Shown: positions 1 through 11,900 of the stretch, piece after piece | How positions within the stretch are numbered: the stretch's first letter is position 1 | How the letters are laid out: each line of letters begins with the position of its first letter | NCBI RefSeq assembly: GCF_002234675.1 | Contig: NC_019871.2 | Span: forward strand, 14,788,331-14,852,330 | Reading direction: 5' to 3' | Origin: Oryzias latipes | Taxonomy: Eukaryota; Chordata; Actinopteri; Beloniformes; Adrianichthyidae | DNA: 64,000 nt | Translations under genes and position numbers: made by a program | Notes under the pieces: generated by a model | Told to the model about the DNA's origin: nothing | Database searches by the model: none | The model's input: only the letters and a program-made list of their open reading frames with translations

Positions 1-798
1 GGCGTGTGTGTGTTTACTAAGAGAATATCTTTGAATGGAAACCCTGAAGCCTCGATTCAGAACAGAATGGATCTGGCTTTATTACTTTACAAACTGTAAT
101 GCGATAAACAGTGAAAAAAAAAGTTTACAACAGCAAAGCCTACATAAAAACAGAAAATCACCGTTGGGTTTCTTTTTGACATTCATTAAAACCATCATTG
201 AAACAACACTCCAAATGTTTCTGATGCTGTACATAGATGTCAACAAAAATGAAGAAAAAAAAATCACTTGAGAAAAACAGCTCTGAATTTTACACTTTCA
301 GAGAGCAAAAACAAAAATGTGCAGCTATTACTTAAAAAAACAAGCAATAGTAAAAGGTCAACCCTTTGATTTTTGTTTGAATAAAGCTAATTTAGCAAAT
401 GATTGAACATGTCCGCCCCAGTTCTCACAGCATGTTTTAAGATTTTTGACAACTTTGATATGAAAAACAGCAGCCAACAAGTGTTGTCAAAGAAAACAAG
501 AGACCTGCATAAAGTGGCACAAAAACTTAACTGAGGATGTGGAGTTACAACAACAAAAAAAGTACTTTTTTTAAAACGTAAAAAAAAAGGAGGATTGATT
601 CACCAAAACTGTAAACGTTCACCTACCAGCATTTCCTCCAGCAAGTTTTTCTATAAGATTTAGGTTTCTTTACTCACCTAAAAAATATGTGATTTCTTTT
701 TTGACCGCAGATAATAGATTTACACAAATAACACCAACCCTGAATCAAAGCAGAATGCGCACACTCAACCACACAAACACTCGGTTCCTGGAAGACCT
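1..798 (-). other. tmem160: tmem160 3' UTR with candidate poly(A) signal
   Basis: AT-rich sequence downstream of the tmem160 stop codon with no supported ORF. TTTATT at 78-83 reads AATAAA on the minus strand and could end the transcript near position 55-65, which would give a 3' UTR of about 740 nt. The transcript end is inferred. Confidence 0.4.
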
Positions 799-3700
799 CT
801 ACTTGTTTGGTCCTTTCCTATCACTGTCCTCAGAGTCCCGGTAAGGCCGGTGTTCCCGCCTCTCTTTGCATTCCCGGCATTCCCCCTCGTCCTCGCCGTC
901 CTCTTCCTCGTGGATGATCTCCACCTCCAGTCGGCCTATGTACAGCGATACAGCACAGAGCCAGAAGAGGGCGACGCTGCTCACCACGGCGCCCTGGAGC
1001 AGCAGAGCTGGCACAGAAAGCAGCATCAGCCTCCGCAAGGTGAAGAGGCTGCCGATGTACGAGACGCCGCCAAATGACACGCACACACCTCCCAGGATAA
1101 AGAAGGCTGCAGAAAAACAGATGATTATGGTGTCACTGTAACTCAGTTCCTTCGTAGACTGCTGAAATACCTTTTTTACATAATTAGATACAAATTAAAG
1201 ACAAATGTAAGACATTATAGTCTAATCCACTGAATTACAAAAGCCAAACAACCTGTTTATCATGAAAAATTTACAAAAAGAGGCTTTTATTTTGAAGAGA
1301 AAAAAAACGCAACGTGTTTAGTTTCTGTCTAATAGATTTAATTTTTTCGTGTTTTCCATTCATCAATAATCACACGCTGTCAATCAATGAGCCTTTTTCA
1401 TTTGGCATCTCTTCAAGTAGTATCCATGGTTATAACTAAAGCATCAAGGACTCTGTCTTCATTTTTGCTCCCGATGGTTGAAGTCAGTTGCTGAAATCCT
1501 TGTGAAATAATTAATTGTGGACCTGCTGCTGGTGCTGTATCAAAGAAAAATTCTCATCACCAGATTCTGTTTGAAGTTCGCCGATTTTACAACAAAGAGC
1601 GCTAAAGGTGTGTTTTCACGTGTTTACTTTTCTCGAAAAGCCATTTACTTCAAAGAGAATCGCTGATTTCCAAAAACATCCACAGACTTGTTTTTAGCTC
1701 CTAAGCCCTGTGTTATTAAAGACATGAGAAGTTAGAGATAATATCAATAAAACCAATTGCCTATATTAAAAAAAAGAGGTATTGTTTGTTGGTTTGATGG
1801 AGACAACGCACAATATCTATGAGCTTTGTAAATATACAGGAAAATGGATTATTTACGTGACTGCAACATGTTGTACTTTGTGTTTTAACAGAAAGTGAAA
1901 GAAAATCTGTTCTGTTGCTTTGAAAAGCAAAAGGATCAGTTTTGTACCATAGCCTGCTTCTCGTCCAACTTCACTCTGGACGAAGGCGATGACTCCGATC
2001 CCCGTCGCCAGCAGGCCGTTCCTGAACCACGAGAGGAATCCTGCAAAACGGCCAGAGCCGTAAACACAGACCAACATCTGTCACAGATGTCTGCATGCTG
2101 CAGTTTGAGAGCTGGGTTTAGTTTGTTCTACAGGTGCCAGACTGGACTCGTGGTCAGATGTGTGTAAAAGAGTCTAAATAAACGGTTCTGAAGAACATGT
2201 TCACGCCACCAGCAAAGTGTTCAAAAGTAGCTGACGAGAGATCAGACATGAGAGAGATGCTGTCGCAGTTTTTTGGTCACCAAGTTTCAGAAGGAACTTC
2301 TAATGAGAAATTTATAATAAAAAAAAATGAAAAGAGAGATTTTTTTATTTTGCATTAAGCTGATGCTTTTATCTGAAGATCCAAATCGAGATAATTAATA
2401 TTTTCTGTGGGTGGGAAGCTCTTTGTTTTTGATTTTGAAGTATGTAAAACCCTTTGTGGTACTTGCGTATGAAAATTGTTTTATAAATAAAGTTGGACTT
2501 GTTTTGAGTTTATTGAAAAACCATCAGAAATTATGATTCTCTAGGCTGGGACTATGTCTGATTTACCTTCTTTACACCTAAAAAAAAAAAAACTATACAA
2601 TTCAGGAGCTATCCACTGCCCTGGATTTAAATGTAATTTAAACATATGTTCACTACTTTTTTTTAAACGCCAAATATGACATTGCCCATTTGGCAAAGTA
2701 AAAACCTAATAAATTTAAACATTATACTGAGGCTATTTAGGAATCCACTGTGTTCAGATGATTAAAACTTAGATGGTTTACTTTTTTTTTTTAAATAAAA
2801 AAAAATCATGACAGCAATGCATTGTGGTCTATATTTGCCAATAGTGAGCATCAATGCACACTAGTTTTTCACAGAAACTTGTGGGAAATTTCCAGGGCAC
2901 TGGATTTTGGAACTGTAGATTCAGTCAGACACCTCTGCAAAGTGGGGAATGCAATATATAGTGCACCAAGTAGTGAGGGAATTCAAACACAACCTGATTG
3001 ATGTCAAAAAAGACGGGGGGGGGGGGGGGGGGGGGGCTGGCTGAGACAGCATACGGTAGAATTATTTTAGAATATTGGGAAAAGTGTAAGAAGTGATTGT
3101 TGTGTTCCACCCTGTGGATTGCAGAGCTGAAGGGTTCAAAATGTGTTTTTTTCCTTTTTCTGTAACCTTATTCATCTTGGGTACTTTTACTCCTCTTAGA
3201 TAAAGTGCTCATAATGTCGTGATAATTTCGCATTCATATTTCTTTGGAAAACTAAGAAAACTTGGAGTGAGTGTATTGTCAGGGTTCCACAGAACTTGTT
3301 TAAGTTGTTTAATCATTGTCAGTTCCTCAGTTGGATCCTCTCCTTCTGGGTCGCCTGCTGTTCAGCCGCTGCGGCTCTAGTTGTGAACAGCATCACCACC
3401 TTACTGAGGCGTCTCCTGTGATGCTGCATCTGGCTGTCTGTGCAGCTTTCACTGAGAGGGAGGTTCCAAATATCAATTTTTACACCAACAAACTTTTTCC
3501 ATGCTCAGACTCTTTTGCAAATGTTTATCACCCTCATTTAAGGGGTGGGAGGCATGAATGGGACTAGGGGTTCCTGTGTTTCGAATTGTTGTGCTTGTCT
3601 TATGTTTTTGTTCTGGTGTTAAGCACTTTTTGTTCTGTTCTATATGGAAAGTGCTATATAAATAAAGTTTGAGTTGTGGTTTTAGTTTAGATTTTAAGAA

Positions 3701-4081
3701 CTGTAGTTTACTTCTGACGCATGGCCGTAAAAAAACTGGACCATGAAACTTTGCAGGTTGGGCTTTAACATAGAGAATCAGCGAAAGCAAAACATGTTTT
3801 CTTCCAAATGCTCCACGCTGTTTCTAAAGTCACAACATGGCAACATGGAGTCAAAGTGCGATGCACTCAATTGTTAAATATAATTACAGAAACAAAAAAA
3901 AAAATCCCAAAATGTACACATAAAACAGAGTAAAACTCCACAAGATATTGGATCAAACCACTTTTTGAGGGTTGTATGTGGTTGGGGGTGGAAGATACCA
4001 AAACAAATATGGAAAAAGAGACCAAGAATTTTTCAAAAGTAAGTCAGAAATGTAAGCTTGAAGATAATTTTTGTTATTCTA

Positions 4082-4112
<31 letters not shown>

Positions 4113-4511
4113 CACAAACCTTAAAACTTAGGGGGGGAATTTGAAATTACCTGTTTCGTGCGACTTTCTTAGTATCTGCGAAAGGTGCAAGAGAGAACGA
4201 GATAGATGAAAAGTCTGGAATTTACCCTTATTAGATGAAAAAACAAATACATTACAAGTGTGTTGGGTATTTTTACACCATTTTTAGCCTACCAAAGCGT
4301 CCGCCTTGTCAAGGTCTGAGAGCTGCAGCGGCTGCTCCGAGCCCCGGCTTTTCCCCCACGACCCCTTCTCAGCCGTCCGCTGCTGCGCCGACCCGTGGAT
4401 TCTCCTCAGCGGGGCCGCGGAGCGCGGAGGTCGGCCCAGCTTCAGAGTCCGGGCGAAGTAGGTGACAGCCTGCGGCAGCTGCCTCCTCACGAAAAGGCTC
4501 AGGAAAGCCAT
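799..4511 (-). CDS. tmem160: TMEM160 (transmembrane protein 160), 4 coding exons
   Basis: Small multi-pass membrane protein; the mammalian orthologue is reported at the mitochondrial inner membrane and its molecular role is poorly known. Coding exons on the minus strand: 4511-4293, 4175-4151, 2040-1948 and 1106-799, all with AG acceptors and GT donors in matching phase, giving 645 nt (214 aa plus TAG). The diagnostic block is FLSWFRNGLLATGIGVIAFV followed by QSEVGREAGYAFFILGG, nearly identical to my recollection of human TMEM160. The N-terminus is rich in Arg and Leu and poor in acidic residues (MAFLSLFVRRQLPQAV...), as in a mitochondrial presequence. Three hydrophobic segments follow at about residues 84-103, 113-135 and 141-165, then a very acidic tail (EEEDGEDEGE). 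The protein is slightly longer than the human 188 aa, mostly in the tail. The start codon is the first ATG of the GC-rich first exon. Confidence 0.93.
2400..2520 (+). repeat. 3' end of an interspersed retroelement (copy 1)
   Basis: The segment ending TTTTATAAATAAAGTTGGAC resembles the 3' tails of fish SINE/LINE elements that end in a TATAAATAAAGTT-like motif followed by a short T/G-rich tail. It lies in the 2.1-kb tmem160 intron. A second copy of the tail is at 3590-3680. Confidence 0.45.
3015..3036 (+). repeat. Poly(G) tract, 22 bp
   Basis: Uninterrupted run of 22 G in an intron of tmem160. On the transcribed RNA this is a C-run; the plus strand could form a G-quadruplex. The length is likely to vary between alleles and to be error-prone in sequencing. 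Confidence 0.9.
3590..3680 (+). repeat. 3' end of an interspersed retroelement (copy 2)
   Basis: Contains GTGCTATATAAATAAAGTTT followed by GAGTTGTGG, the typical tail of a widespread fish retroelement family. It is related to the copy at 2400-2520, with the same TAAATAAAGTT core. The 5' part is not recognised. Confidence 0.5.
4082..4110 (+). repeat. (AAT)n microsatellite
   Basis: About nine uninterrupted AAT/ATA units, in the tmem160 intron just next to the 25-bp micro-exon. Confidence 0.9.
4151..4175 (-). other. tmem160: tmem160 micro-exon (25 bp)
   Basis: Exon 2 encodes only ILRKSHET plus the first base of the next Gly codon. It lies between a TTTCGCAG acceptor and a GTAATT donor on the minus strand. 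It restores the family segment (L)LRKAHET between DKADAL of exon 1 and FLSWFRN of exon 3, and the phases (0, then 1) join exactly. It is far too short for ORF-based prediction. Reading exon 1 straight through to its in-frame stop would give a false 75-aa protein. Confidence 0.88.
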
Positions 4512-4640
4512 AACATCACTGAAAACTGTTGGGTAAAATGTTAGCTAAGAGCAAAAACACAACACGAACTCTGAACTCTCACACGGTCAACAACGACACT
4601 CCGGAAGAGTCCGCCGAAAGGCAGGCAGAATAGAAGTGGC
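4512..4640 (-). promoter_or_regulatory. tmem160: tmem160 5' UTR / core promoter region
   Basis: Short region immediately upstream of the start codon. It has higher GC than its surroundings, a CCGGAAG ETS-type motif near 4602 and GGCGCCACCATG-like sequence near 4638-4650. There is no TATA box, as expected for a housekeeping mitochondrial gene. Inferred from position and base composition only. Confidence 0.35.
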
Positions 4641-5489
4641 GCCACCATGCGGCAGACATTGGAGCTGGAAAAATAAATAGGCTAATAAAAACGCTTAATT
4701 ATATTGTTTTAAAGCATTTTTTTGATCAACCTTTTTTTTTTACAAAGAAACTACTACTCTTCTCCTACTCAAACAGTTACAGCATCTCTAGATTTTAAAC
4801 ATGTTTGTTCAAATTTATGACACAAGAGGGCGGGAGAGGATAAAACATTTCTCAGTTTGATAGATAGGTATAGCAGTCTTCTGAGGAGAGAAGTTTGTTT
4901 ATTTTTGGTTTTTAAACAAATTAAGTAGATTTTATTTGCTGTAGTGAAAAGTTAGCTAACTAAATCAAATAAAATATAAGCTGAAATTATTTGTGTGAGA
5001 CTGAGTATTTTCTGTAGTTTGGCCTTAAAGTCTCTGTCACTTATGTTTTTCAATTTCTACTGCATCAAGAGTAAAAACTATTATGATGTTCAATTTCAAG
5101 AGAAAGATGTCATTATTAAAAGGTTTTTTGTGTCATTTACTTTTTTCAATATATTTATTTGAGCTAATTTAATTTAATTTTTACCTTTTTCTTACCGAAA
5201 AAATTACCTAAAAATGTTTTACAGTTTGTAAACATTAAAAATCTTTTGATGTACACTGCTGTAGTAATCAGATAATTAGAAATATGAAAGCTAACAAAAT
5301 AAAAGGGGGAAATCTGAATCCTAAGCCCAAAAATAAAGAACATGCAAATTTGGTGAGGGGGGAATAAATCGAAATTGTTACCTCAAGAACAAATACTGAT
5401 TTTCTACATTTACAATGCATCCTTCCTTGTGCTTTCTCTAAATCTCAAATTGTGACTCTTTGCCATCTCTGGGTGGGTGGAGTGTTCCT
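4640..5489. other. Intergenic, nothing recognised
   Basis: AT-rich sequence upstream of tmem160. No ORF, RNA gene or clear repeat can be supported. Confidence 0.5.
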
Positions 5490-5760
5490 GCCCCAGGTGG
5501 AGGAGTTTAAATACCTTGGGATCTTTCTCTTGAGTGAGGGAAGATCAGAGCGTGAGATTGACAGGCAGATTGGTGCAGTGTCCACTGGTATGTGGTCACT
5601 GTACCGGTCCGTGGTGAAGAAAGAGCTGAGCCAGAAAGCAAAGCTCTCAATTTACTAGTTGATCTTTGTTCAAATACTCACTCAAAGAACGAGGTCCCAA
5701 ATACAAGTAGCTGAAATGAGCTTCTTCCTTATGGATGTATGTATGGATGGATGGACGGAT
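5490..5760 (+). mobile_element. Non-LTR retrotransposon (LINE) ORF2 fragment
   Basis: In-frame residues VEEFKYLGIFLLSEGRSERE and IDRQIGAVSTG...YRSVVKKELSQKAKLSIY match the region just after the reverse-transcriptase core that recurs in fish LINE polyproteins. After an internal deletion, TERTRSQIQVAEMSF-like residues resume, reading QRTRSQIQVAEMSF near 5690. The sequence then runs into an ATGGATGG simple repeat at about 5733-5760. It is a broken, 5'-truncated remnant; the LINE clade is uncertain. Confidence 0.75.
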
Positions 5761-6299
5761 GATGACTCTTCTACTCTAAATGATTTTCATTGGAGACTAG
5801 ATTTTTTTCTGTACCTGACAGCAAATCAAGGTTGTTACCTGAGACTTCTTTGTGTAAATATTCGAATTTGAGTAAAAGTGATTTCCCACTCGAACCTGAG
5901 GTATCCACAGATTAGGATGTAAGGTTTAATGAATAAAATAGTCATTGTTCGCCTAGTGGTAATTTGGTGAACTGCACCAGCTATTTTCTTTTTGAATGAG
6001 CTTCGACTGAGAAGTCCAAGGGTTCAAATGTTCCAGAGCAATACCAATTCAAAAATCTTTAATTTTAATGAAAAATACAAACAGGAGTTTAACCCCTTGA
6101 CCCCTAAGTTTATTTCCAGCTATGGAAAAGAAAATCACATAATAAGAATTTGATTTCACGTAGATCTTAAGTTAAGGTACTTTTGAAGCTGAAGTTGTCT
6201 GATGCCTATTTGCATCAATAGGTTAAAAGTAAAGGTAATAAATTGTTCTGACACTGTTTTTCACTTAAGACACTTTTCTATGTAAATTAATTTTTGTCT

Positions 6300-6453
6300 A
6301 GGGCCGGTGTCCTACATGTTTTCCAACCAACCTGCCATTGAAGCTTCTTATTGGCTAAACCCATCTGATCCAGGAAATCAGCAGCAGATAAGGCAGGATT
6401 TCCAGAAAACCAGCAGGAGGCTGGTGCTCGAGGTCTGGAGTTTGACACTCAGG
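6300..6453. mobile_element. hAT-type MITE remnant
   Basis: Contains GTCCTACATGTTTTCCAACC, CTTATTGGCTAAACC and a right end GGTCTGGAGTTTGACACTCAGG. These resemble a non-autonomous hAT family in fish whose ends carry a (C)TGGAGTTTGACAC motif. The left terminal repeat is lost. No transposase sequence is present. Confidence 0.5.
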
Positions 6454-6462
6454 CTTTAGGAG

Positions 6463-6690
6463 TTGCCACAGCAAATCATCCACCTTCTTCTAACCCTGTT
6501 CACACCAACTATCCTCATTTCCTCCTCCACTGCATCCATGAACTTCCTCTTTGGTCTTCCTGTAGGCCTCTTTCCTGGTAGCTCCAAACAGGGCCTCCGT
6601 TTAACCTACATATTCACTGTTCCTCGTCCCAGCGTGTCCAAACCCTCTTAATCTGGCTGCCCTGCATTTATCTCCACTTTGGTACCAGCA
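6463..6690 (-). mobile_element. LINE reverse-transcriptase C-terminal remnant
   Basis: Minus-strand translation with stops gives RLRGFGHAGTRNSEYVG followed by ATRKEAYRKTKEEVHGCSGG. This is a decayed form of the ARLRWFGHVQRR...GRPKRRFMDVVKEDM block that ends the ORF2 of many fish non-LTR elements (RTE/BovB-like in my recollection). It is clearly pseudogenic. The plus-strand 62-aa ORF here is its antisense shadow. Confidence 0.6.
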
Positions 6691-7497
6691 AATGTACCAT
6701 GGTTTACTTAATTCGTAAAACAAGAACCCAAAAGGACCACATGATAATTTTTTTATTTCTATTTTTTCTTGTTAAATGTGCCAGAAATGTGTGTAAACAT
6801 ACATCATGCAGGCTTGGTTTGTCTTCTCACGTGGAAGGAGTGAACCCTCCTCCGGATGTTCCTTTGTCCTCATCAGCCTGCTGGAATCCAGAGCAGGCTG
6901 GATTCACAGCAGACAGTTCAGTGTGTGGAGCAGAGAGCTGCACACGCAGGAGTTTGTGTTTTTGTGTTTGTCTTCCTGTGTGTGAAAATGGTCTAATGCC
7001 TTTTACAGACTGCCAACTCTTTGATGTGATAGCACAGCTGACCTACTGGCCACTCTCACGCTACTGTTCCCAACACAATGGCAGGCTGATGTTTGTGTGT
7101 GTGCACATATATACACATGCTGACACTTGCGTATACAAAAGCTCTCATTTTGATTACATTGCACAAAGCCGTAGGCTTTCAAAAGTAAATTGTTATGTTT
7201 TAGAAAGGGAAATTAATTTCATTTTAAAGAAAATGTGATCTTGTCGCTCAGATTTCTACACTGAAACCTAACAAGAGAAGAAACGCCACCTCGTCTCCCT
7301 TTTTGACCTTCAGTAGCCACGACTCCGCTCCAAACAGAAGTAGTGCAAACTCATAAAGTTGGCTTAAAAAAGCAAAGAAACCACTTTTGAAGGATGTGTA
7401 ATGATTTTTTTTTTTTTTTGCAGCTGCTGACCAAAATAAAGATGTGCAGCCACTGCTCTGCTATTGGCTGATCAATTTCATTTAAGGCAAAGGCTGT

Positions 7498-7840
7498 AAG
7501 TCTCACTCGGATCATTTTGATCTAATTTAAAAGCATTCCCAGTGGTCTTTTAATTATGATTATGCCGTTTTTGGCCAAAATGTAAAAAGAAAACAGACGT
7601 TTTCTAGGACAGTTTCTGTAAAGCACCAGGAGTTCATGGGGAAGTTACTTGTGAGTTGAGGGTGGGACTGTTGGCGTGGAGTAAGCCTGCCTCCATTTCC
7701 CATCATCCCCTTGTTTACACACTGTCTCGGACGAGGAAAACAAAGACGTTAATAGATCTATTTGTCTGCAAGTGGATGCAACCCTGTTATGCTGCTTCAT
7801 CACCACATTTTATTGATTCTGGAAAGAACTGGTGTTTTTT
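7498..7840 (+). mobile_element. TTAA-flanked repeat family, copy A (3'-truncated)
   Basis: Member of a family with four copies in the window (also 14212-14580, about 39480-40123 and 49709-50090). Shared blocks include AAAAGCATTCCCAGTGGTCT, ATTATGATTATGCCGTTTTT, GACTGTTGGCGTGGAGTAAG and TCTGCAAGTGGATGCA. The left end is degraded (TAAGTCTCACTCGGATCATT) compared with copy D. The right end is missing. Confidence 0.65.
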
Positions 7841-8259
7841 CCCCTTTCTTTTTAAAAGACCATTCAGGCTCCTGAACCGTTAAGAAGTACTGGAGAAGCT
7901 ACGTCAAGCAACTTTGGAAACAAACAACACTTTATTACCAATCATACTTATAGAACCTTATTGGTTAAGGCAGAATCATTATATATTTTTTTTCTTATAC
8001 TGAAAATATTTTGTTGTTGAAATCAGACAATGTTGTCTGTTCCCTTTAAGAAGAAATATATTCTAAGTTACCAGAATGAAATCACTATGAATTTGCTTGG
8101 GTTAAAGCAACTTGTATGTGAAATACAATTGCAGTGCTTAGCATTGTAATCATGAAATAAAATTAATTTTACCATTTCATTACAATGAAAGGTGTTTTAA
8201 TATTCAGCTTGAGTTTTTTTCTAAGTCATACTCTAGAAAAAAAAAGAAAAGAAAATGTG

Positions 8260-8340
8260 GATATGTATCGAATCGTTGTGCGAGGACTGGGACACGTATC
8301 ATATCGCCAGACTCTTGCCGATATACACCCCTAACTTTTA
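8260..8340. repeat. Degenerate ATCG/GATA-rich interspersed repeat
   Basis: The stretch ATATGTATCGAATCGTTGTG...CACGTATCATATCGCCAGACTC resembles a fish DNA-transposon-derived repeat rich in ATACGTATCG motifs. Only a fragment remains. Family assignment is from memory. Confidence 0.35.
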
Positions 8341-8639
8341 CATTTTCGTTTGTATGCTGGTTTGGGGGCCTGTCTGTGAAAGACAAACATTCTCTGAATA
8401 AAATTATCAAGGTATGTTCTAAAGTCACAGACATCCAACAAAAAAATCTGAATTCACTGTGGGAGCGGCAGGTAGTGCAAAAAGCAAAAACATGACTTTA
8501 ACACAGAAACACGTCCTGTCTTCCAGTGTTTTAGATACCTTCAGGTTGCCATTTTATTGCTCCAGCAAGGAAATTCAACAGGTACTCCACATCTTTTATC
8601 CCAAATACCATAAAGCTCTTGCATCAAAGTGGACATATC

Positions 8640-8804
8640 CATGAGAAGAAAGTACCTGTTTCTAATTTTTTATTATTTAATTGTATTTTTGTATCTAACT
8701 TTGTTTTAACATGTTTGAACACAGATGTTTTTACTGTGCTGTTGTTTTATTTCATACGGTGGAGAACAGCTTTTAATTGAATTGTCCTCAGGGCACTAAT
8801 AAAG
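8640..8804 (+). mobile_element. Probable LINE 3' UTR end feeding a (TATTC)n tail
   Basis: The segment ending TTGTCCTCAGGGCACTAATA plus AAGCTATTC resembles the 3' ends of fish LINEs (GGGCACTAATAAAG-like) that terminate in a pentamer simple repeat. No coding part is present. The tandem array that follows is probably this element's expanded tail. Confidence 0.4.
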
Positions 8805-8925
8805 CTATTCTATTCTATTCTATTCTATTCTATTCTATTCTATTCTATTCTATTCTATTCTATTCTATTCTATTCTATTCTATTCTATTCTATTCTATTC
8901 TATTCTATTCTATTCTATTCTATTC
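8805..8925 (+). repeat. (TATTC)n pentanucleotide microsatellite, 24 units
   Basis: Twenty-four uninterrupted TATTC units (120 bp) with no variant, so probably young and polymorphic. An ORF across it (8777-9043) is only the repeated translation of the array. Confidence 0.95.
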
Positions 8926-8999
8926 AAACACCACCAATTTGAGTGAATGGGAACCAACTTGCTTGTGTAACAAGCCACCAAAAGGTTACCTAATGGACA

Positions 9000-11900
9000 G
9001 CAAGCACTTGTTTGCTTTTTTTCCCACTTTGCTGGTTTTGTAACCACAACTCGGAACAGGCAGGACAAACCTCAGGTGACAAATACCAACAATGGCTTGT
9101 AATGTCGTCATAGGACATCCTTTTTCCTGGAACACTAATGACTTTGCCCATTTCATTTGGGGACATCTGCATGCAGCTAATGGGTCCTAAAAATTAAAAA
9201 TTTCCTCACAGTTACTCAAGTCTACAGAATCACGGTAGATCCTCTCCTTCCAGTCTTATGTAATGCATTGGAGTTTAAACTGCAAAGCATTATTATTGAT
9301 TGTTGTGAGTTTCAGAATGTGTGTTTTAAAGAGGATTTAGTTCACTGTGACCTCTGTTTGTGGGCCTGGAACGGGAGCAGAGAGAAAGAGGACATGCAGC
9401 ACATGATGTGAGGCTAGGATTCAGCCTGACTTGACTGCAGGAACCCTTTTAACCCCCATGACAGTGCACCTGCTCAACTAGTTTGACTCAGCTTTGCTTT
9501 TTCTTTTGGCTTTAATGTTTTAAATGCAAAAATCAAATTTGGTTTAGTATAACCATTAAAACATATAATTATGACACTAAAATAGTTGCTAAAAAAAGTC
9601 TAAAGTCATTCTGAAAAGAGATTCAGTAATACTATTTAACCTATTTAATAGGAAAAAATACATGAAATCAGCTCAGAAACTGGCATGTTGTGTGGTCTTC
9701 TGTTAACAGAATAGAAATTATTAATATTTCAAAAAGAAACAAAACACAAACTACTATTTTTAAACCATTTCAGCATTTTGATCTGCTTTGCTTTTTGCTC
9801 ATTCTACGTGCAAACAGCAAAACAAAAAGGTTTCGCAATGCAAACTCCAGATAGAAAGCCACTGGATATTCCTGTGAGCTCTTCTATGGAAGCTCCAAGA
9901 CACAGTGTACCCTCTGACCTGACCTGCTCACAACACCAAACCTCTTATGAAATCCTTCCTCGTCCTTTTATAACTACCTTATGACCTTTTGCTCTAAAAT
10001 CCAAATGTGTCAATCCGAATTTCCTTATTTTTTGTCAAGAATATATACAGTAGTTTGATACATTTTTTTGTATAAAACTTAAAATGCTAGTGATTTTGTT
10101 TCTGAAAGCAACAAGTTTTTACCATATAATTTTTCTTTCACCACAACTAAATCTGTTCCTGCAGTTCCTCTTCGCTTTCCTCATTTCCTCTTAAACATGA
10201 CTAAAAAAAGAAAACTCTGTGCCGGTAGTAGCAAAGTCACGGTCTATTTTTAAGGTCCGGGCGGAATGACCTCCATTATTTGTTCTGTAAGGCATGACTG
10301 CTTCGTAGAGTTTGACATTTGACACAAAAAACCTTTTGCTTTGCTTGGTTTAGGGTTAAGTAATACAAAATCCTAAGAGAGTCTGTATTATTATAGCATG
10401 CATTCAATATTAGAGCTGAAATATTTGATATGATAATCAAACAACAAGAATATACTTTTTAACCAAAATGACACTGAAGCTTTAGAGATCTGTTTAGAAA
10501 AACAGAAGACCCAAACGCAGAGCAGGCCAGTCTCCTTATAGGCCCTGAGAGTGTGTTAGCTCGTTATTATCTCTGCTTGAGTCCTGAAGTATCAACAGAA
10601 AGGAGGAAACAGAGGGAGAAAAAGATAGGGAGAGGGTCAAAGGAGGAGATGTGCATACGTGCAGAGCCGCACTGATCTGTGTTACACAGTCTGGGAGATT
10701 CCAGCCAGCTGCACTGGGAGCACTGACCTTGGCAAAGAGCACGCATTTTTTTCACCCCCCCTGTGACATACAAGTGTTAGACGCAAGTGTCAACTGATCG
10801 ACAGGACAGCGTTTACTGACAGGAATGGTAAGGGAAACATTACTGTTTAACAAGCGGAAATGCACACGCAATAAAACTTAGCAGATTTGCTTCATGGATT
10901 CAGACTTGGAAAAATTATTTTATTTTATTTTTCTAAATTCAATCACGTTCGTGTTCATTTCTGTAACTAAAACGATATATTTTAAAAGGTTTACAAGACC
11001 AATTCACCAGTCCAGGAACTGTCTTATTTAAGGCCATCATGGCGTATGTCGCTGACTTGCGTCGTACCACTAAATCCAGCTTAAACATTAAAGAAAATGT
11101 TTTATAGAATTGAAAATAAAGTCAGGCATGAAGGGGTTAAAGTCTGTTCCAAACAATGAATCAGCATTTATGGCTCAGTGCTATGGAGTCACCTCCCTTA
11201 TGCAAAAGCTCCAGGGGCTTGGCAAAAAAACCTTTTGTGTCAGATTTTAGGCTATGTGTTGTCAACTTTCTTAATTTAATTAAAAATATATATTTTAAGT
11301 ACTGGTAATCAATTGTTCTCTTTAGGCCAGAAGAGAAAAAAATTCAATCACATGTTTTCTTGTTGTTTTCTTTTTATTAGTATTTTCTAAAAATGAAGCC
11401 ATAAAATGGGTCACAGGTCAACAAAGCTGTTTGTGGAATTTTCCCTCTGCAAACAGATAATCATCAGCTAGTTTAAGCATTTATCGTAGATACTTCAAGC
11501 TTTTATGAAGCAAAGACTGGATAAAATTGAAGCTTTTTATCTTCTGCTCTATGGAAAGTTTACACTTTAGTGGTTAGTGGCCTAATGCTTGTACCTGCTT
11601 CTTGCTATTGTGATTTAGGTGCAAACCTTCTCTGAACATGTAAAGTTGTCTGTAAAAATAGAATTTAGAGCCAAATCTGAAACAGTGACATTTGTCCCCC
11701 TTTGTTGGACCTTCATTCTGATGTTTTATATTTGTATATTTCTTCAAATATACTTGCTTTTCTGTTTTCAATTGCCTTTTATGAGTAAACATTCTTGATG
11801 GTCGCCGTGACAACAATTATGTCACCTGAGAAGATCTCAATGATGATTTCAAGACTGAAAAACTCCAATGTTTTTTCTAATTTCTAGTCAGTAGATTTAA

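Noticed and set aside
6699-7238. 179-aa plus-strand ORF
   Set aside because: Long for this AT-rich region but Cys-rich, without motif or known similarity, and situated among repeat fragments; taken as a chance ORF.
8805-8925. CRISPR-like or satellite array
   Set aside because: Pure tandem pentamer with no spacers; ordinary microsatellite in a vertebrate genome.
8777-9043. 88-aa ORF over the TATTC array
   Set aside because: Consists of a translated simple repeat.
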